From: Melioribacteraceae bacterium
Lineage (GTDB): Bacteria > Bacteroidota > Ignavibacteria > Ignavibacteriales > Melioribacteraceae
Direction of reading: 5' to 3'
Length of the DNA: 64,000 bases
Assembly: GCA_021647785.1 (NCBI GenBank)
Contig: JAKIUC010000001.1
Coordinates: forward strand, 112,050 to 176,049
Shown: piece after piece, positions 1 to 8,172 of the stretch
How the letters are laid out: each line of letters starts with the position of its first letter
Numbering within the stretch: position 1 is the stretch's first letter
Notes under the pieces: generated by a model
Database searches by the model: none
What the model saw: the letters and a program-made list of their open reading frames with translations, nothing else
What the model was told of the DNA's origin: nothing
Translations under genes and position numbers: made by a program

Positions 1-2
1 GA

Positions 3-563
3 AAAGCTGAACATTTTGATAAGGCAATAGAGCCATTAGAATTCTTAGTTTCTCACTCTCCTGACGTAGTAACATATTGGAAAAAACTTGCCTCTCTTTA
101 CCAAAAAGAGGATAGAACAGACGATGCTATTAGGGCATATAAAAAGTTGATTGAATTAGACCCTAAAAACAGAGACAACTATTTTAACATAGCAATAATT
201 TATAATAAACTTGACCAATTATCAGTTGCTCGTTCATATCTGCAAAAAGCATCTAAAGCAAGTGAAGAACCATGGGATATGCCTATTTATGTTGAAGCTC
301 AACTTTACGAGAAAGCAGCAAGCCAAAGTGGAAGTTTTGAATTTATGGATAAATGCGTTTATAAATTAGCATCAGATACTTATGTGAAAGCTGCAAGAAT
401 TGGTGGTCCTATGGCGGCAGCTTCAGTAGATAGAGTTAAAGCTCTTAAAGATACCGTTCCGCAAAAAGAAGATTATTTTTTCAGAGATTACAAATCCGGA
501 GATAAAATAAAAATTGAAGGTGGTACTTTTGGTTGGATTAAAAGATCAATTACAGTAAAATAA
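3..563 (+). CDS. TPR-repeat protein, 3' part only
   Basis: The frame is open from the first bases of the window to the stop at 563, so the gene starts outside. The visible part reads as helical tetratricopeptide repeats, for example the segment around AIRAYKKLIELDPKN followed by NYFNIAIIYNKLDQ, then a short C-terminal tail. TPRs are protein-interaction scaffolds; the partner cannot be told. A TTG at 147 could be mistaken for a start, but the upstream codons continue the repeat pattern (AEHFDKAIEPLEFL), so it is internal. glyA follows after 24 bp on the same strand and may be co-transcribed. The specific role is unknown. Confidence 0.8.
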   Translation, partial: KAEHFDKAIEPLEFLVSHSPDVVTYWKKLASLYQKEDRTDDAIRAYKKLIELDPKNRDNYFNIAIIYNKLDQLSVARSYLQKASKASEEPWDMPIYVEAQLYEKAASQSGSFEFMDKCVYKLASDTYVKAARIGGPMAAASVDRVKALKDTVPQKEDYFFRDYKSGDKIKIEGGTFGWIKRSITVK

Positions 564-587
564 TATAAATTAAATTATAAAATAGAA

Positions 588-1883
588 ATGTTAGAATATT
601 TAGAAAATGATAAAGAAATATTAGAAATTCTAAAATTAGAATTAAATCGCCAAGAGAGCAATTTAGAATTAATTGCATCTGAAAATTTTGTGAGCAAAGC
701 TGTTTTACAAGCTGCGGGTTCTGTATTAACAAATAAATATGCAGAAGGTTATCCTGGTAAGCGATACTACGGTGGATGTGAATTTGTTGATATGGCGGAA
801 AATGTAGCTAAACAAAGATTAAAGCAAATATTTGGTGCAGAGTATGTGAATGTTCAACCCCATAGCGGCTCTCAGGCTAATATGGGTGTTTATATGGCAT
901 TGCTTAAACCCGGTGATAAAATACTTGGACTTAGTTTAGACCATGGCGGACATTTAACACACGGTTCTCCTGTAAATTTTTCGGGTCAAATTTATAATGC
1001 TGTTGGGTATCCTTTAAATGAAAAGACACAGCAATTAGATTATAATATCATTGAAGATCTTGCAGTTAAAGAGAAACCAAAATTAATTATTGCTGGTGCT
1101 AGTGCATATTCTCGTGAATGGGATTATGCTAAATTTAGAGAGATAGCGGATAAGGTTGGTGCTTTATTGATGACCGATATGTCTCATCCATCTGGTTTAA
1201 TTGCAAAAGGGTTATTAAATAATCCACTCCCTTATTGTGATGTTGTTACAACAACTACACATAAAACACTTCGTGGACCGCGTGGTGGTGTAATTATGAT
1301 AGGAGAGGGGAGAGACAGGGAAAATCCACTGGGAGTTAAAACATTTAAGGGAGACAGACTTAAAACAATGTCCGAACTTTTTGATAGTATGGTAATGCCA
1401 GGTATCCAAGGTGGACCTTTAATGCACATAATTATGGCAAAAGCTGTTGCATTCAGAGAGGTACTTGAAGATTCGTTTACTGATTATGCAAATCAAGTAA
1501 TGAAAAATGCTAAAGTGTTAGCAGCGGAATTAATGAATAGGGGATATGACATTATTTCTAATGGCACGGATAATCATTTAATGTTGGTTGATCTTACACA
1601 AAAAAATATTAGTGGAAAAAAAGCTGAAAGAATTCTTGGATTAGCAGGGATCACAGTGAACAAAAATATGATTCCTTTTGATACTAAAAGTCCATTTGTA
1701 ACTAGCGGAATGCGAATTGGTACAGCAGCAGTTACAACACGCGGAATGAAAGAGGCTGAGATGAAATCAATTGCATCATTTATTGATAAAGCAATAATTA
1801 ATTGTGATGATGAATCAGTATTAACCTCTATCAACGCAGAAGTAAAAGAACTTAACAGTAAATTCCCATTATACCGACAATGA
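588..1883 (+). CDS. glyA: Serine hydroxymethyltransferase
   Basis: This PLP enzyme interconverts serine and glycine and loads tetrahydrofolate with a one-carbon unit in the cytoplasm. The protein is 431 aa, the usual bacterial length. The N-terminal signature ([12 protein letters not shown], then [13 protein letters not shown]) is intact, and the PLP-binding lysine lies in [14 protein letters not shown] at about residue 226. The ATG at 588 aligns with the family start. The last codons (LYRQ) and the stop lie inside a dispersed repeat beginning at 1870, so the extreme C-terminus and stop may be repeat-derived. A hairpin at 1952-1978 follows. The assignment is very secure. Confidence 0.97.
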   Translation: MLEYLENDKEILEILKLELNRQESNLELIASENFVSKAVLQAAGSVLTNKYAEGYPGKRYYGGCEFVDMAENVAKQRLKQIFGAEYVNVQPHSGSQANMGVYMALLKPGDKILGLSLDHGGHLTHGSPVNFSGQIYNAVGYPLNEKTQQLDYNIIEDLAVKEKPKLIIAGASAYSREWDYAKFREIADKVGALLMTDMSHPSGLIAKGLLNNPLPYCDVVTTTTHKTLRGPRGGVIMIGEGRDRENPLGVKTFKGDRLKTMSELFDSMVMPGIQGGPLMHIIMAKAVAFREVLEDSFTDYANQVMKNAKVLAAELMNRGYDIISNGTDNHLMLVDLTQKNISGKKAERILGLAGITVNKNMIPFDTKSPFVTSGMRIGTAAVTTRGMKEAEMKSIASFIDKAIINCDDESVLTSINAEVKELNSKFPLYRQ

Positions 1884-1991
1884 AATGTCTGTGAGACTCT
1901 TACAGAGGTTTTCGGAATTTCCAAAGTAAATGTTGTCGGCATATAACATCAAAATTGTCCCGCAGAGCGGGACAATTTGTGTTGTGTATAT
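1870..1991 (+). repeat. Dispersed ATACCGACA repeat, copy A
   Basis: Inner ends form an inverted repeat: ATACCGACAA at 1871-1880 against TTGTCGGCAT at 1933-1942 (9 of 10 pairs). This is followed by TATAACA, a CCCGC/GCGGG hairpin and TGTTGTGTATAT. The same order of blocks occurs in reverse orientation at 38418-38551, and a diverged copy without the hairpin lies at 51231-51332. The element starts inside the last codons of glyA. Confidence 0.75.
1952..1978. terminator. Strong hairpin after glyA
   Basis: A 12-bp perfect stem (AAATTGTCCCGC pairing with GCGGGACAATTT) closes a 3-nt loop. It lies 69 bp after the glyA stop and 41 bp before tatC. There is no long T run, so it may act as a transcript-end or RNA-stabilising structure rather than a classical intrinsic terminator. 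It is part of the dispersed repeat. Confidence 0.5.
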
Positions 1992-2018
1992 ATTCTAAAA
2001 ATAATTAAGTAGTTTCAA

Positions 2019-2786
2019 TTGAGCGAAGAAGAACAAAATCTGTTAGAAAATGAGGAGGAACGCGGCGGGGAGATGTCGTTTCTTCAACACCTTGAGGAAT
2101 TAAGATGGCGTTTTGTTTATGCCCTTATTGGCATTGTAATTGGAACAATAGTAACATGGATATTCATAGATTTTCTTGTTGATAATATATTATTAATACC
2201 TGCAAAAACCGCAAATATTAAACTCCAAAATTTAAGACCATTTGGGCAGCTCTTCCTTTTTATGCAGATTGCAATTATTGGTGGAATTATTCTTAGTATC
2301 CCAAATATATTTTACCAATTGTGGAAGTTCATTTCACCAGCACTTAAACAAAGTGAAAAGAAATACATCACTCTCATTGTAGTATTTTCTACAATATGTT
2401 TTCTAACAGGTATAGCTTTTGCATATTTTATAATGCTCCCATTAACATTAAAGTTTGCAGGGGAGTTTGGCTCAACTGAAATTGAGAACAATTTTGCAAT
2501 TGCAGAGTATTTTTCTATAATAATATCAGTAATGCTTGCTGCAGCAGTAGTTTTTGAATTACCAATGCTATCATTTCTACTATCAAAAATTGGAATTTTA
2601 ACTCCACAAATTATGAGAAAGTTTCGAAAACATGCTATAATAACTGTTTTAATACTTGCAGCTATTTTAACTCCTGGGACTGATCCTGTTGCTCAAATAT
2701 TATTAGCCATTCCGCTTACTCTTCTTTACGAAATAAGTATCTATATTTCAAAAGTCTTTTCAAAGAGAAGAGAAGTTAGTGAATAA
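2019..2786 (+). CDS. tatC: Sec-independent protein translocase TatC
   Basis: TatC is the multi-spanning inner-membrane receptor for twin-arginine signal peptides. The signature MSFLQHLEELRWRF is followed by about six hydrophobic segments, and the C-terminal family motif around TPGTDPVAQILLAIPL is present. The longest form starts at a TTG (2019) without a clear ribosome site. An in-frame ATG at 2073, preceded by purine-rich GGCGGGGAG, would start directly at the family core and is a good alternative. The stop overlaps the GTG of the next gene by 8 nt, suggesting translational coupling. No tatA/B gene is in the window. Confidence 0.95.
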   Translation: MSEEEQNLLENEEERGGEMSFLQHLEELRWRFVYALIGIVIGTIVTWIFIDFLVDNILLIPAKTANIKLQNLRPFGQLFLFMQIAIIGGIILSIPNIFYQLWKFISPALKQSEKKYITLIVVFSTICFLTGIAFAYFIMLPLTLKFAGEFGSTEIENNFAIAEYFSIIISVMLAAAVVFELPMLSFLLSKIGILTPQIMRKFRKHAIITVLILAAILTPGTDPVAQILLAIPLTLLYEISIYISKVFSKRREVSE

Positions 2787-3759
2787 ATTAAATTTATCAC
2801 AAATACAATCTCCAATTTCTAATGAATTAAAAGATTTTGATAAATCATTTAAAGAATACTTGAAGTCCGACATTCGTCTTGTTGAATTTGCTATTAGATT
2901 TATTCTTTCTCAAAAAGGAAAAAAAATACGACCATTGCTCGTTTTACTTTCGGCAAAAATGTGTGGGGGTGTTGAGGATAGAAGTTTTAGGGGAGCATCA
3001 CTTGTTGAGTTACTTCATACAGCAACATTAGTTCACGATGATGTAGTTGACGAAGCAGAAAAACGACGTGGATTACCGTCACTTAATAAAATTTGGGGCA
3101 ACAAAATTTCAGTGCTTGTTGGTGATTATTTACTCTCTAAAGGATTGATGATTTCTGTAGATAACGAAGATTTTGATTTTCTTAAAACAATCACTAATAC
3201 TGTAAAAAAGATGTCGGAGGGTGAATTATTACAGATTTACAAAGCAAAGAAATTAGATATTAATGAAGAAACTTATTTTAAAATAATTTCATATAAAACT
3301 GCATCTCTTATATCAACTTGCTGTGAAATTGGAGCACGGAGCAGCACAGATGCTCCCGATAGAATTGAAGCTTTACGAAACTATGGCGAATACCTGGGAA
3401 TTGCATTTCAAATTCAAGATGACATTTTGGATTTTGTTGGTAGAACAAATGTTTTTGGTAAAATTCAAGGTGGTGATTTAAAAGAGAAAAAAATTACACT
3501 TCCATTGATTTATGCTTTAAATAATTGTACTAAGGAGAAATCTAAGGAAATTATTAAGATGCTTAAAAAAGGTGTTAAGGGTAATGATATAAAGAATATA
3601 ATTTCTTTTGTAGTTAACAGTGGTGGAATTGATTATTCAAAAAATATTGCCTCTGAGTTTACTGCGAAAGCAAAAGATTGTTTAAACATTTTTGATGATT
3701 CGGATAGCAAAACATCTTTAATTAAACTTGTTGAGTTTGTTGTTAATAGAGAAAAATAG
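2779..3759 (+). CDS. Polyprenyl diphosphate synthase (IspA/IspB family)
   Basis: This enzyme chains isopentenyl diphosphate units onto an allylic primer to make prenyl diphosphates for quinones or lipid carriers. Both Asp-rich metal-binding motifs are present: DDVVD at residues 87-91 and DDILD at 214-218, with GKKIRP near residue 50. The length of 326 aa suits long-chain (octa- or hepta-prenyl) synthases, but chain length cannot be read from sequence alone. The GTG start overlaps tatC by 8 nt. A quinone side-chain role (IspB-like) is the likeliest and is inferred. Confidence 0.92.
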   Translation: MNKLNLSQIQSPISNELKDFDKSFKEYLKSDIRLVEFAIRFILSQKGKKIRPLLVLLSAKMCGGVEDRSFRGASLVELLHTATLVHDDVVDEAEKRRGLPSLNKIWGNKISVLVGDYLLSKGLMISVDNEDFDFLKTITNTVKKMSEGELLQIYKAKKLDINEETYFKIISYKTASLISTCCEIGARSSTDAPDRIEALRNYGEYLGIAFQIQDDILDFVGRTNVFGKIQGGDLKEKKITLPLIYALNNCTKEKSKEIIKMLKKGVKGNDIKNIISFVVNSGGIDYSKNIASEFTAKAKDCLNIFDDSDSKTSLIKLVEFVVNREK

Positions 3760-3847
3760 ATATAACCATTCTATCGAAGCATATTACATAATGTTCGCAT
3801 AATGTATATTATGTAAACTAATATATTCTTGTTTAGTTTATCAGTAA

Positions 3848-4034
3848 ACATCTACTTCCCTATATCAAGATTTATCTTTAAGCAAAAATTTATATAAACC
3901 TATTGTTGAAGATTGGATATTTATCAATAATTCAGGTATTCCTTATAATTTTATTGCCGAAGGAAAAAAAGAAAAAAGATAAAATATTTAATGAGAAAAT
4001 TTGGAATTATTTAAAGGGAAAATATTATGGATAA
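3848..4034 (+). pseudogene. Decayed zeta-toxin-like gene, C-terminal remnant
   Basis: The frame from 3848 reads a C-terminal piece typical of zeta-toxin/AAA kinases (KPIVEDWIFINNSG, then YNFIAEG). After an A-rich run at about 3963-3977 the reading continues one frame away as KDKIFNEKIWNYLKGKYYG and stops at 4034. A single indel in the A run therefore splits the end of the gene. The N-terminal kinase part with the P-loop is missing: a stop lies directly upstream and the polyprenyl synthetase ends at 3759. The restored stop overlaps the next ATG (4027) by 8 nt, as in a two-gene toxin/partner operon. The family call rests on recognition of the C-terminus only. Confidence 0.55.
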
Positions 4035-4039
4035 TTTAA

Positions 4040-4104
4040 AAAAAATATCTAATAAAAGTAGAAAAATACAGCGTGGGTTAGAATTAGCGTATGAAAGAAT
4101 GATA
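4040..4104 (+). repeat. Target-site duplication, left copy (65 bp)
   Basis: These 65 bp are identical to 6119-6183 and directly abut the left end of the IS at 4105. They are coding sequence of the interrupted small gene. Long, variable duplications are a known hallmark of the IS1634 family. Confidence 0.93.
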
Positions 4105-6118
4105 CCTGAGTTTTACAGTTGTATCTCCGAAAGTTGAGAAAAAGTGTGATTATATCGTAAAAAGGGGTATTGTTGTTGATTTTGGGAATAGGTGTAGTGG
4201 CAATATAATAAATAATAATGGGATACTACTCATATATATCAATTGATTACTTGCGTAAGTGTGGTGATAATAGTATATTGTAGATGTGTTTAACATTTTT
4301 TGGTTCGCTATGTTTCTTAAAACCACTATTTCGCAAGGTCACAAATATCTACAAATAATTCAGAGCTACAGAAAAGAAGGAAAAGTCAGACATAAAGTTA
4401 TCGCTAACCTCGGCAGAGCTGATGTATTAGCGGAAAAAGGACTCGAAAACATAATCGCTTCACTTCAAAAATTTGTAAAAATTTCACCTAATAATAATTC
4501 ACTTCGCGATATCTCTAAAATGAAAGAGAAAGCAAGAGTTAATTATGGATACTTAGCTTACAAGTATTTGTGGAATAAATGTTCGATTACCTCTCTTCTT
4601 GAAAGTTTCCTAAAAAATAGGAAGGTTAAATTTGCATTTGAGAAGATAGTATTCTCACTTGTAATCAACCGTTTATTGTCTCCTTCGTCAAAACATTATC
4701 ACTACCATCATCGGGACAGATTCTTAGACTATGATAAAGATTTAGAACTTCACCAAATATATAGAGCCTTAGACGTATTGGCAGAGAATAAAGAAGCGAT
4801 AGAGAAAGAGCTATTTGAGAGGAATAGAAACCTATTTAATATGCAAGTGGATATTGTTTTCTACGATGTAACAACCTATCACTTTGAATCACAGAGAGCC
4901 GATGATTTGCGAGATTTCGGATTCAGTAAGGCAAACAAAATAAATGAAGTACAAGTAGTAATGGGGCTCATAATAGATAGAGAAGGAAGACCTATAGGTT
5001 ATGAACTGTTTCCGGGCAACACGTTTGAAGGAAAAACAATGCTGAACTTACTTGAAAAGCTAAAGAAAATATTTATGCTCAATCAAGTAATAATAGTAGC
5101 CGACAAAGGATTGAACTCAAAGATAAATTTCAAAGAGATTAAGGATCGCGGTTTTGATTACATCGTAAGTGCAAAGATTAAAAATATGAGCAAGAAAATA
5201 CAAAAAGAAATATTTGCTGAAGAAGGTTACAAAAACAGATATAACAAAACAGAAGAAGGTCAAGTATATCGGACGAAGGTTATCGATTATGAAAATAATG
5301 TTATCTATATTGACGAAGAAACCGGAAAGAGAAAAACGATACAACTTAAAGAAAAGCTGGTCTGTGTTTATTCATCAAAGCGTGCTCGAAAAGATAGACG
5401 AGATAGAGAGCGTGCTGTTGAAAAAGCAAACAAGCTAATAGAAGAAAATAATTACAGTTTATTAACTCAAAAGAAAGGATATAAAAAATATATAAAAACC
5501 GAAGAAGAAGTAAAAAGTAAAGAATTAAAAATCTCTATTGATGAAAAAAGAATAAAAACCGAATCACGCTTTGACGGCTATTCAGCAATAGAGTACAGCC
5601 GTGAAGACTTGCAGCCCGATGAAGTAATTGAGCAGTATCATAACTTGTACCGAATTGAAGAATCGTTTCGTATTCTGAAATCTACGATGCGTACAAGACC
5701 AATATACTTGAGAACACCCGAACATATTTCCGGACATTTTATTATCTGCTTTTTTGCTTTTATCTTAGAGAGAGAATTGGAGATAAGATTGAGAAAAAGA
5801 GAAATAGAGTTCTCACCTAATAGAATTAAAGAAGCTCTAAACTCTATGGAATTTAGTAATATCCAAATTGAGAAAGAATCACTCTACTTGAAAGGCAAAC
5901 ACAATCAACTCGCATCAAAAATATTTTCCACACTAAGAATAAACCAGCCTAACAATTTGCTTGATCACGCACAGGTTTCCGAGTTTATGAAAGTCTAACT
6001 CTATATACTCAAATAGCTTTAATAAAATATCTCAAAATTGTAGTGACAATTTTCGCAGCTTTTTTCAACTTGTCCTTTATTCTACAATGACTTACGGGTA
6101 CGAAGTGTAAAACTCAGG
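4105..6118 (+). mobile_element. IS1634-family insertion sequence, 2014 bp
   Basis: The ends are imperfect inverted repeats: left CCTGAGTTTTACAGTTGTA, right (reverse complement) CCTGAGTTTTACACTTCGT. One transposase gene fills most of the element, with about 205 bp of left and 120 bp of right non-coding sequence. It is flanked by a 65-bp direct duplication (4040-4104 and 6119-6183). The exact duplication and the intact transposase suggest a recent, possibly still active insertion. No second copy is in the window. Confidence 0.93.
4310..5998 (+). CDS. IS1634-family (IS4-like DDE) transposase
   Basis: This cut-and-paste type transposase of about 562 aa acts on the ends of the surrounding IS. The DDE catalytic residues fit the Asp in VDIVFYDVTTYHFES, the Asp in VIIVADKGLNS and the first Glu of LYRIEESFRILKS, the IS4-superfamily C-terminal motif. 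The N-terminus KTTISQGHKYLQIIQSYR with VIANLGR is typical of the family. An upstream in-frame GTG at 4286 would add eight residues (MFNIFWFA); the ATG at 4310 is preferred because it begins at the family start. No frameshift is seen. Confidence 0.95.
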   Translation: MFLKTTISQGHKYLQIIQSYRKEGKVRHKVIANLGRADVLAEKGLENIIASLQKFVKISPNNNSLRDISKMKEKARVNYGYLAYKYLWNKCSITSLLESFLKNRKVKFAFEKIVFSLVINRLLSPSSKHYHYHHRDRFLDYDKDLELHQIYRALDVLAENKEAIEKELFERNRNLFNMQVDIVFYDVTTYHFESQRADDLRDFGFSKANKINEVQVVMGLIIDREGRPIGYELFPGNTFEGKTMLNLLEKLKKIFMLNQVIIVADKGLNSKINFKEIKDRGFDYIVSAKIKNMSKKIQKEIFAEEGYKNRYNKTEEGQVYRTKVIDYENNVIYIDEETGKRKTIQLKEKLVCVYSSKRARKDRRDRERAVEKANKLIEENNYSLLTQKKGYKKYIKTEEEVKSKELKISIDEKRIKTESRFDGYSAIEYSREDLQPDEVIEQYHNLYRIEESFRILKSTMRTRPIYLRTPEHISGHFIICFFAFILERELEIRLRKREIEFSPNRIKEALNSMEFSNIQIEKESLYLKGKHNQLASKIFSTLRINQPNNLLDHAQVSEFMKV

Positions 6119-6183
6119 AAAAAATATCTAATAAAAGTAGAAAAATACAGCGTGGGTTAGAATTAGCGTATGAAAGAATGATA
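6119..6183 (+). repeat. Target-site duplication, right copy (65 bp)
   Basis: It is identical to 4040-4104 and begins at the base after the IS right end (6118). Removing the IS plus one copy restores the small open reading frame without a frameshift. Confidence 0.93.
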
Positions 6184-6454
6184 GAATTTAAAAAAAGGAA
6201 AAATACTCCTTTAGTAGTTTCAAAAAAAGGTAAAATTGTAGAAATTGACCCTTACAAAGCTCCACCAACTACTTCGTATAAGTGACTAAATAATTTTCAA
6301 GATTTTGATAATTAAACCACTTTGTGGGGAATTTTGAAATTGATAATAATGCTACTATTTTGTCATTTATATAGGAGCAATAAAGCCAATAGAATTTTTA
6401 TTTTAACCGAACCTTTTTATTAGGAGATTTTGGGCAAGGTTTTGTATTTAATTT

Positions 6455-6739
6455 TTATTTATAAGCATTTTTCCGCTGTTTCAAATTAACTATTACAACT
6501 AAAACTTTTTCATTTTCAACTAAGTAAAAAAGTCTATTGTCTCCCACTCTATATCTATAATATCCATCAAATTCACCTTTGAGTTTTTTGATATTAGTTC
6601 CATAAAAAGGATTAGACCTTAATTGTGGATAAACAATATTCTTTATTTTGGAATAAAGCTTAGAATCTATATTCTTTTTTTGCTTTGCAAATGTTTTAGC
6701 TTCTGCAATTTGAAAATTATACAATTGTATAGTCTCCAT
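6455..6739 (-). CDS. RelE/ParE-superfamily toxin
   Basis: A 94-aa protein with the compact fold signature of RelE/YoeB-like toxins: a basic helix (FAKQKKNIDSKLYSKI), then LKGEFDGYYRYRVGDNRLFYLV and a final beta strand VLVVIVNLKQR. RelE-type toxins usually cleave mRNA on the ribosome; the sequence does not separate this from gyrase-poisoning ParE members. The gene overlaps the end of the upstream antitoxin gene by 23 nt, which implies coupled translation. A pair with antitoxin first is the standard arrangement. Confidence 0.85.
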   Translation of the reverse strand: METIQLYNFQIAEAKTFAKQKKNIDSKLYSKIKNIVYPQLRSNPFYGTNIKKLKGEFDGYYRYRVGDNRLFYLVENEKVLVVIVNLKQRKNAYK

Positions 6740-6953
6740 TTTTTAGATTGCTAAAACCATTATGTAAATCCTTAGTTAAAGCTTTGTCATTTAATATTTC
6801 ATCCATCTCATTATCAGCTACATATTGAGTTGATACTAAATATTGAATAGTTGCAAACTCGATAAAATTTGAGATATTCCTTTTTTCTCCATCTGCAGCG
6901 GATTTTATCATTTGATAGATTGAATCATCAACTCTCATAGTTAGTGTTTTCAT
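6717..6953 (-). CDS. Ribbon-helix-helix antitoxin
   Basis: A 78-aa protein whose first 45 residues (MKTLTMRVDDSIYQMIKSAA, then ISNFIEFATIQYL) match an RHH DNA-binding domain. The remaining acidic tail would wrap the toxin. It is expected to neutralise the downstream RelE-like protein and repress its own promoter; a perfect inverted repeat just upstream (6974-7008) is the likely operator. It is the first gene of a two-gene minus-strand operon. Confidence 0.85.
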   Translation of the reverse strand: MKTLTMRVDDSIYQMIKSAADGEKRNISNFIEFATIQYLVSTQYVADNEMDEILNDKALTKDLHNGFSNLKNGDYTIV

Positions 6954-6973
6954 ATTTTCCTCAATGTTGAATT

Positions 6974-7008
6974 ATTATGAATATATAGTATTCAATAATA
7001 TTCATAAT
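6974..7008. promoter_or_regulatory. Probable antitoxin operator
   Basis: Perfect 11-bp inverted repeat ATTATGAATAT (6974-6984) and ATATTCATAAT (6998-7008), with a 13-bp spacer, 21 bp upstream of the antitoxin ATG. RHH antitoxins bind such palindromes in their own promoters. The function is inferred from position and symmetry. Confidence 0.65.
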
Positions 7009-7048
7009 GTCAAGCAAATTAAGAGCAGTCTCCCCTTCTAAAATGAAA

Positions 7049-7252
7049 TTACATAGTATTAAGCTTTACAATAAAATAAATTATAATAGCTAGTAATAGT
7101 AACAAAACTACTGGAATTTTCATTTTCTTACGAGATTTTGAATTTGACCGAAACTTTAATCTTCTTTTTCTTCTTTCAGTCTCATCCTCTTCGGGTTTAT
7201 AGAAACGCGGGATATGATCAAACTTTTTATTTTGGGTTCTTTTTAAAAACAT
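7049..7252 (-). CDS. Small basic single-pass membrane protein, unknown
   Basis: 67 aa. The N-terminal two thirds are highly charged and basic (ETERRKRRLKFRSNSKSRKK). They are followed by one hydrophobic helix (IPVVLLLLLAIIIYFIVKL) at the C-terminus, giving a tail-anchored layout. It starts 2 bp after the stop of the lipid kinase gene and is probably the last gene of the pgsA-ftsY-kinase operon. I do not recognise a named family. Confidence comes from tight spacing and a protein-like composition, not from homology. Confidence 0.6.
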   Translation of the reverse strand: MFLKRTQNKKFDHIPRFYKPEEDETERRKRRLKFRSNSKSRKKMKIPVVLLLLLAIIIYFIVKLNTM

Positions 7253-7254
7253 AT

Positions 7255-8172
7255 TTAACTCATATAGATAAAATTAATTTTTTTATCAGAAATTTTAATA
7301 TTTATAAGTTTTGCCTTATCGGAAATAATTTCACCATCAATATGTGCATAAAATGGGGTTTTCAGTTCTAAGTCTAAATTAGTAAAGGTATGCTCCGAAA
7401 GTTCTTTCCGTCCACTCAGTTTATTAGATAATGCTTTTGGAAATAGCAAAAGTAAGCCTAATCTTGATTTTATTGTTACAATACTTAAATTAAGTAAATT
7501 ATCATCAACAATTGCTTGCGGCATTAAGTACAATCCCCCACCGATAGTTTTGCCATTTCCCACAGCACAAAAAAGAGCATCTTTTTGAAATCTGTTTTCA
7601 TTTAACGTAACTGTAACATTTATTCTACTAAATTCAAAAAGAGCTTTTAATATTGAATAAACATAAGACATTGTTCCGCTAAAAGTTTTGTTTGTTTGAT
7701 TATAGAAAGCAACTTTTGCATCAAAACCAATTCCAAAACTATTAATCATACGCCTATTAAAAATATTCCCTTCAGAATCTGTAATTTTAATCAATCCAAA
7801 ATCCACTGAGCGAATAGTTGGATTATCAGATAAATAATACTCCAAAAGTAACAAAGGGTTAGCATTTTTTTTATAAAAAGAGAGTGAAAAATCGTTACCG
7901 GAACCAATTGGTAATAAGCCATAAATTGCAGTAGAGTTGAAATCAAGTCCATTTATAGCTTCATTCAATGTTCCATCACCACCTCCAATCAATATCCTAT
8001 CATAATTGTTTGAAATATTTTTAGCAATTTCCAGAGCATCTAAGGGTTTTTTAGTTAAATAGAAATCAATTGAATTATCAACAATAATTGGAAGGTTTTT
8101 AATCTTATCATAAAATTGTTTTCCTGAGCTTTTTCCTGCAACTGGATTTATAATAATTGCTATTTTCATCAA
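7255..8172 (-). CDS. Diacylglycerol kinase-family (YegS/LCB5) lipid kinase
   Basis: A soluble or peripheral lipid kinase of 305 aa. The DAGK catalytic signature GGDGTLNEAINGL and the following LLPIGSGNDFSLS nucleotide and substrate loop are intact, and the N-terminus IAIIINPVAGKSSGKQF is the family opening. Members phosphorylate diacylglycerol, sphingoid bases or undecaprenol; the substrate cannot be fixed here. Its start overlaps the ftsY stop by 4 nt (ATGA). Sitting next to pgsA supports a membrane-lipid role. Confidence 0.92.
   Translation of the reverse strand: MMKIAIIINPVAGKSSGKQFYDKIKNLPIIVDNSIDFYLTKKPLDALEIAKNISNNYDRILIGGGDGTLNEAINGLDFNSTAIYGLLPIGSGNDFSLSFYKKNANPLLLLEYYLSDNPTIRSVDFGLIKITDSEGNIFNRRMINSFGIGFDAKVAFYNQTNKTFSGTMSYVYSILKALFEFSRINVTVTLNENRFQKDALFCAVGNGKTIGGGLYLMPQAIVDDNLLNLSIVTIKSRLGLLLLFPKALSNKLSGRKELSEHTFTNLDLELKTPFYAHIDGEIISDKAKLINIKISDKKINFIYMS

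Larger units (their letters stand above)
4027..6285 (+). pseudogene. Small zeta-partner gene split by the IS element
   Basis: The first 26 codons (4027-4104, starting MDNLKKISNKSRK) are cut by the IS. The rest continues from 6184 to the TGA at 6283-6285 (EFKKRKNTPLVVSKKGKIVE). Joined at the 65-bp duplication they give an uninterrupted protein of about 59 aa ending KAPPTTSYK. The gene overlapped the end of the zeta-like toxin gene, so it is probably the antitoxin-side or accessory partner; this is an inference from position. The left stump now reads into the IS and stops after about ten foreign codons. Confidence 0.7.

Noticed and set aside
1892..2018. Riboswitch between glyA and tatC
   Set aside because: The only structure is the repeat-borne hairpin; no known aptamer core is recognisable.
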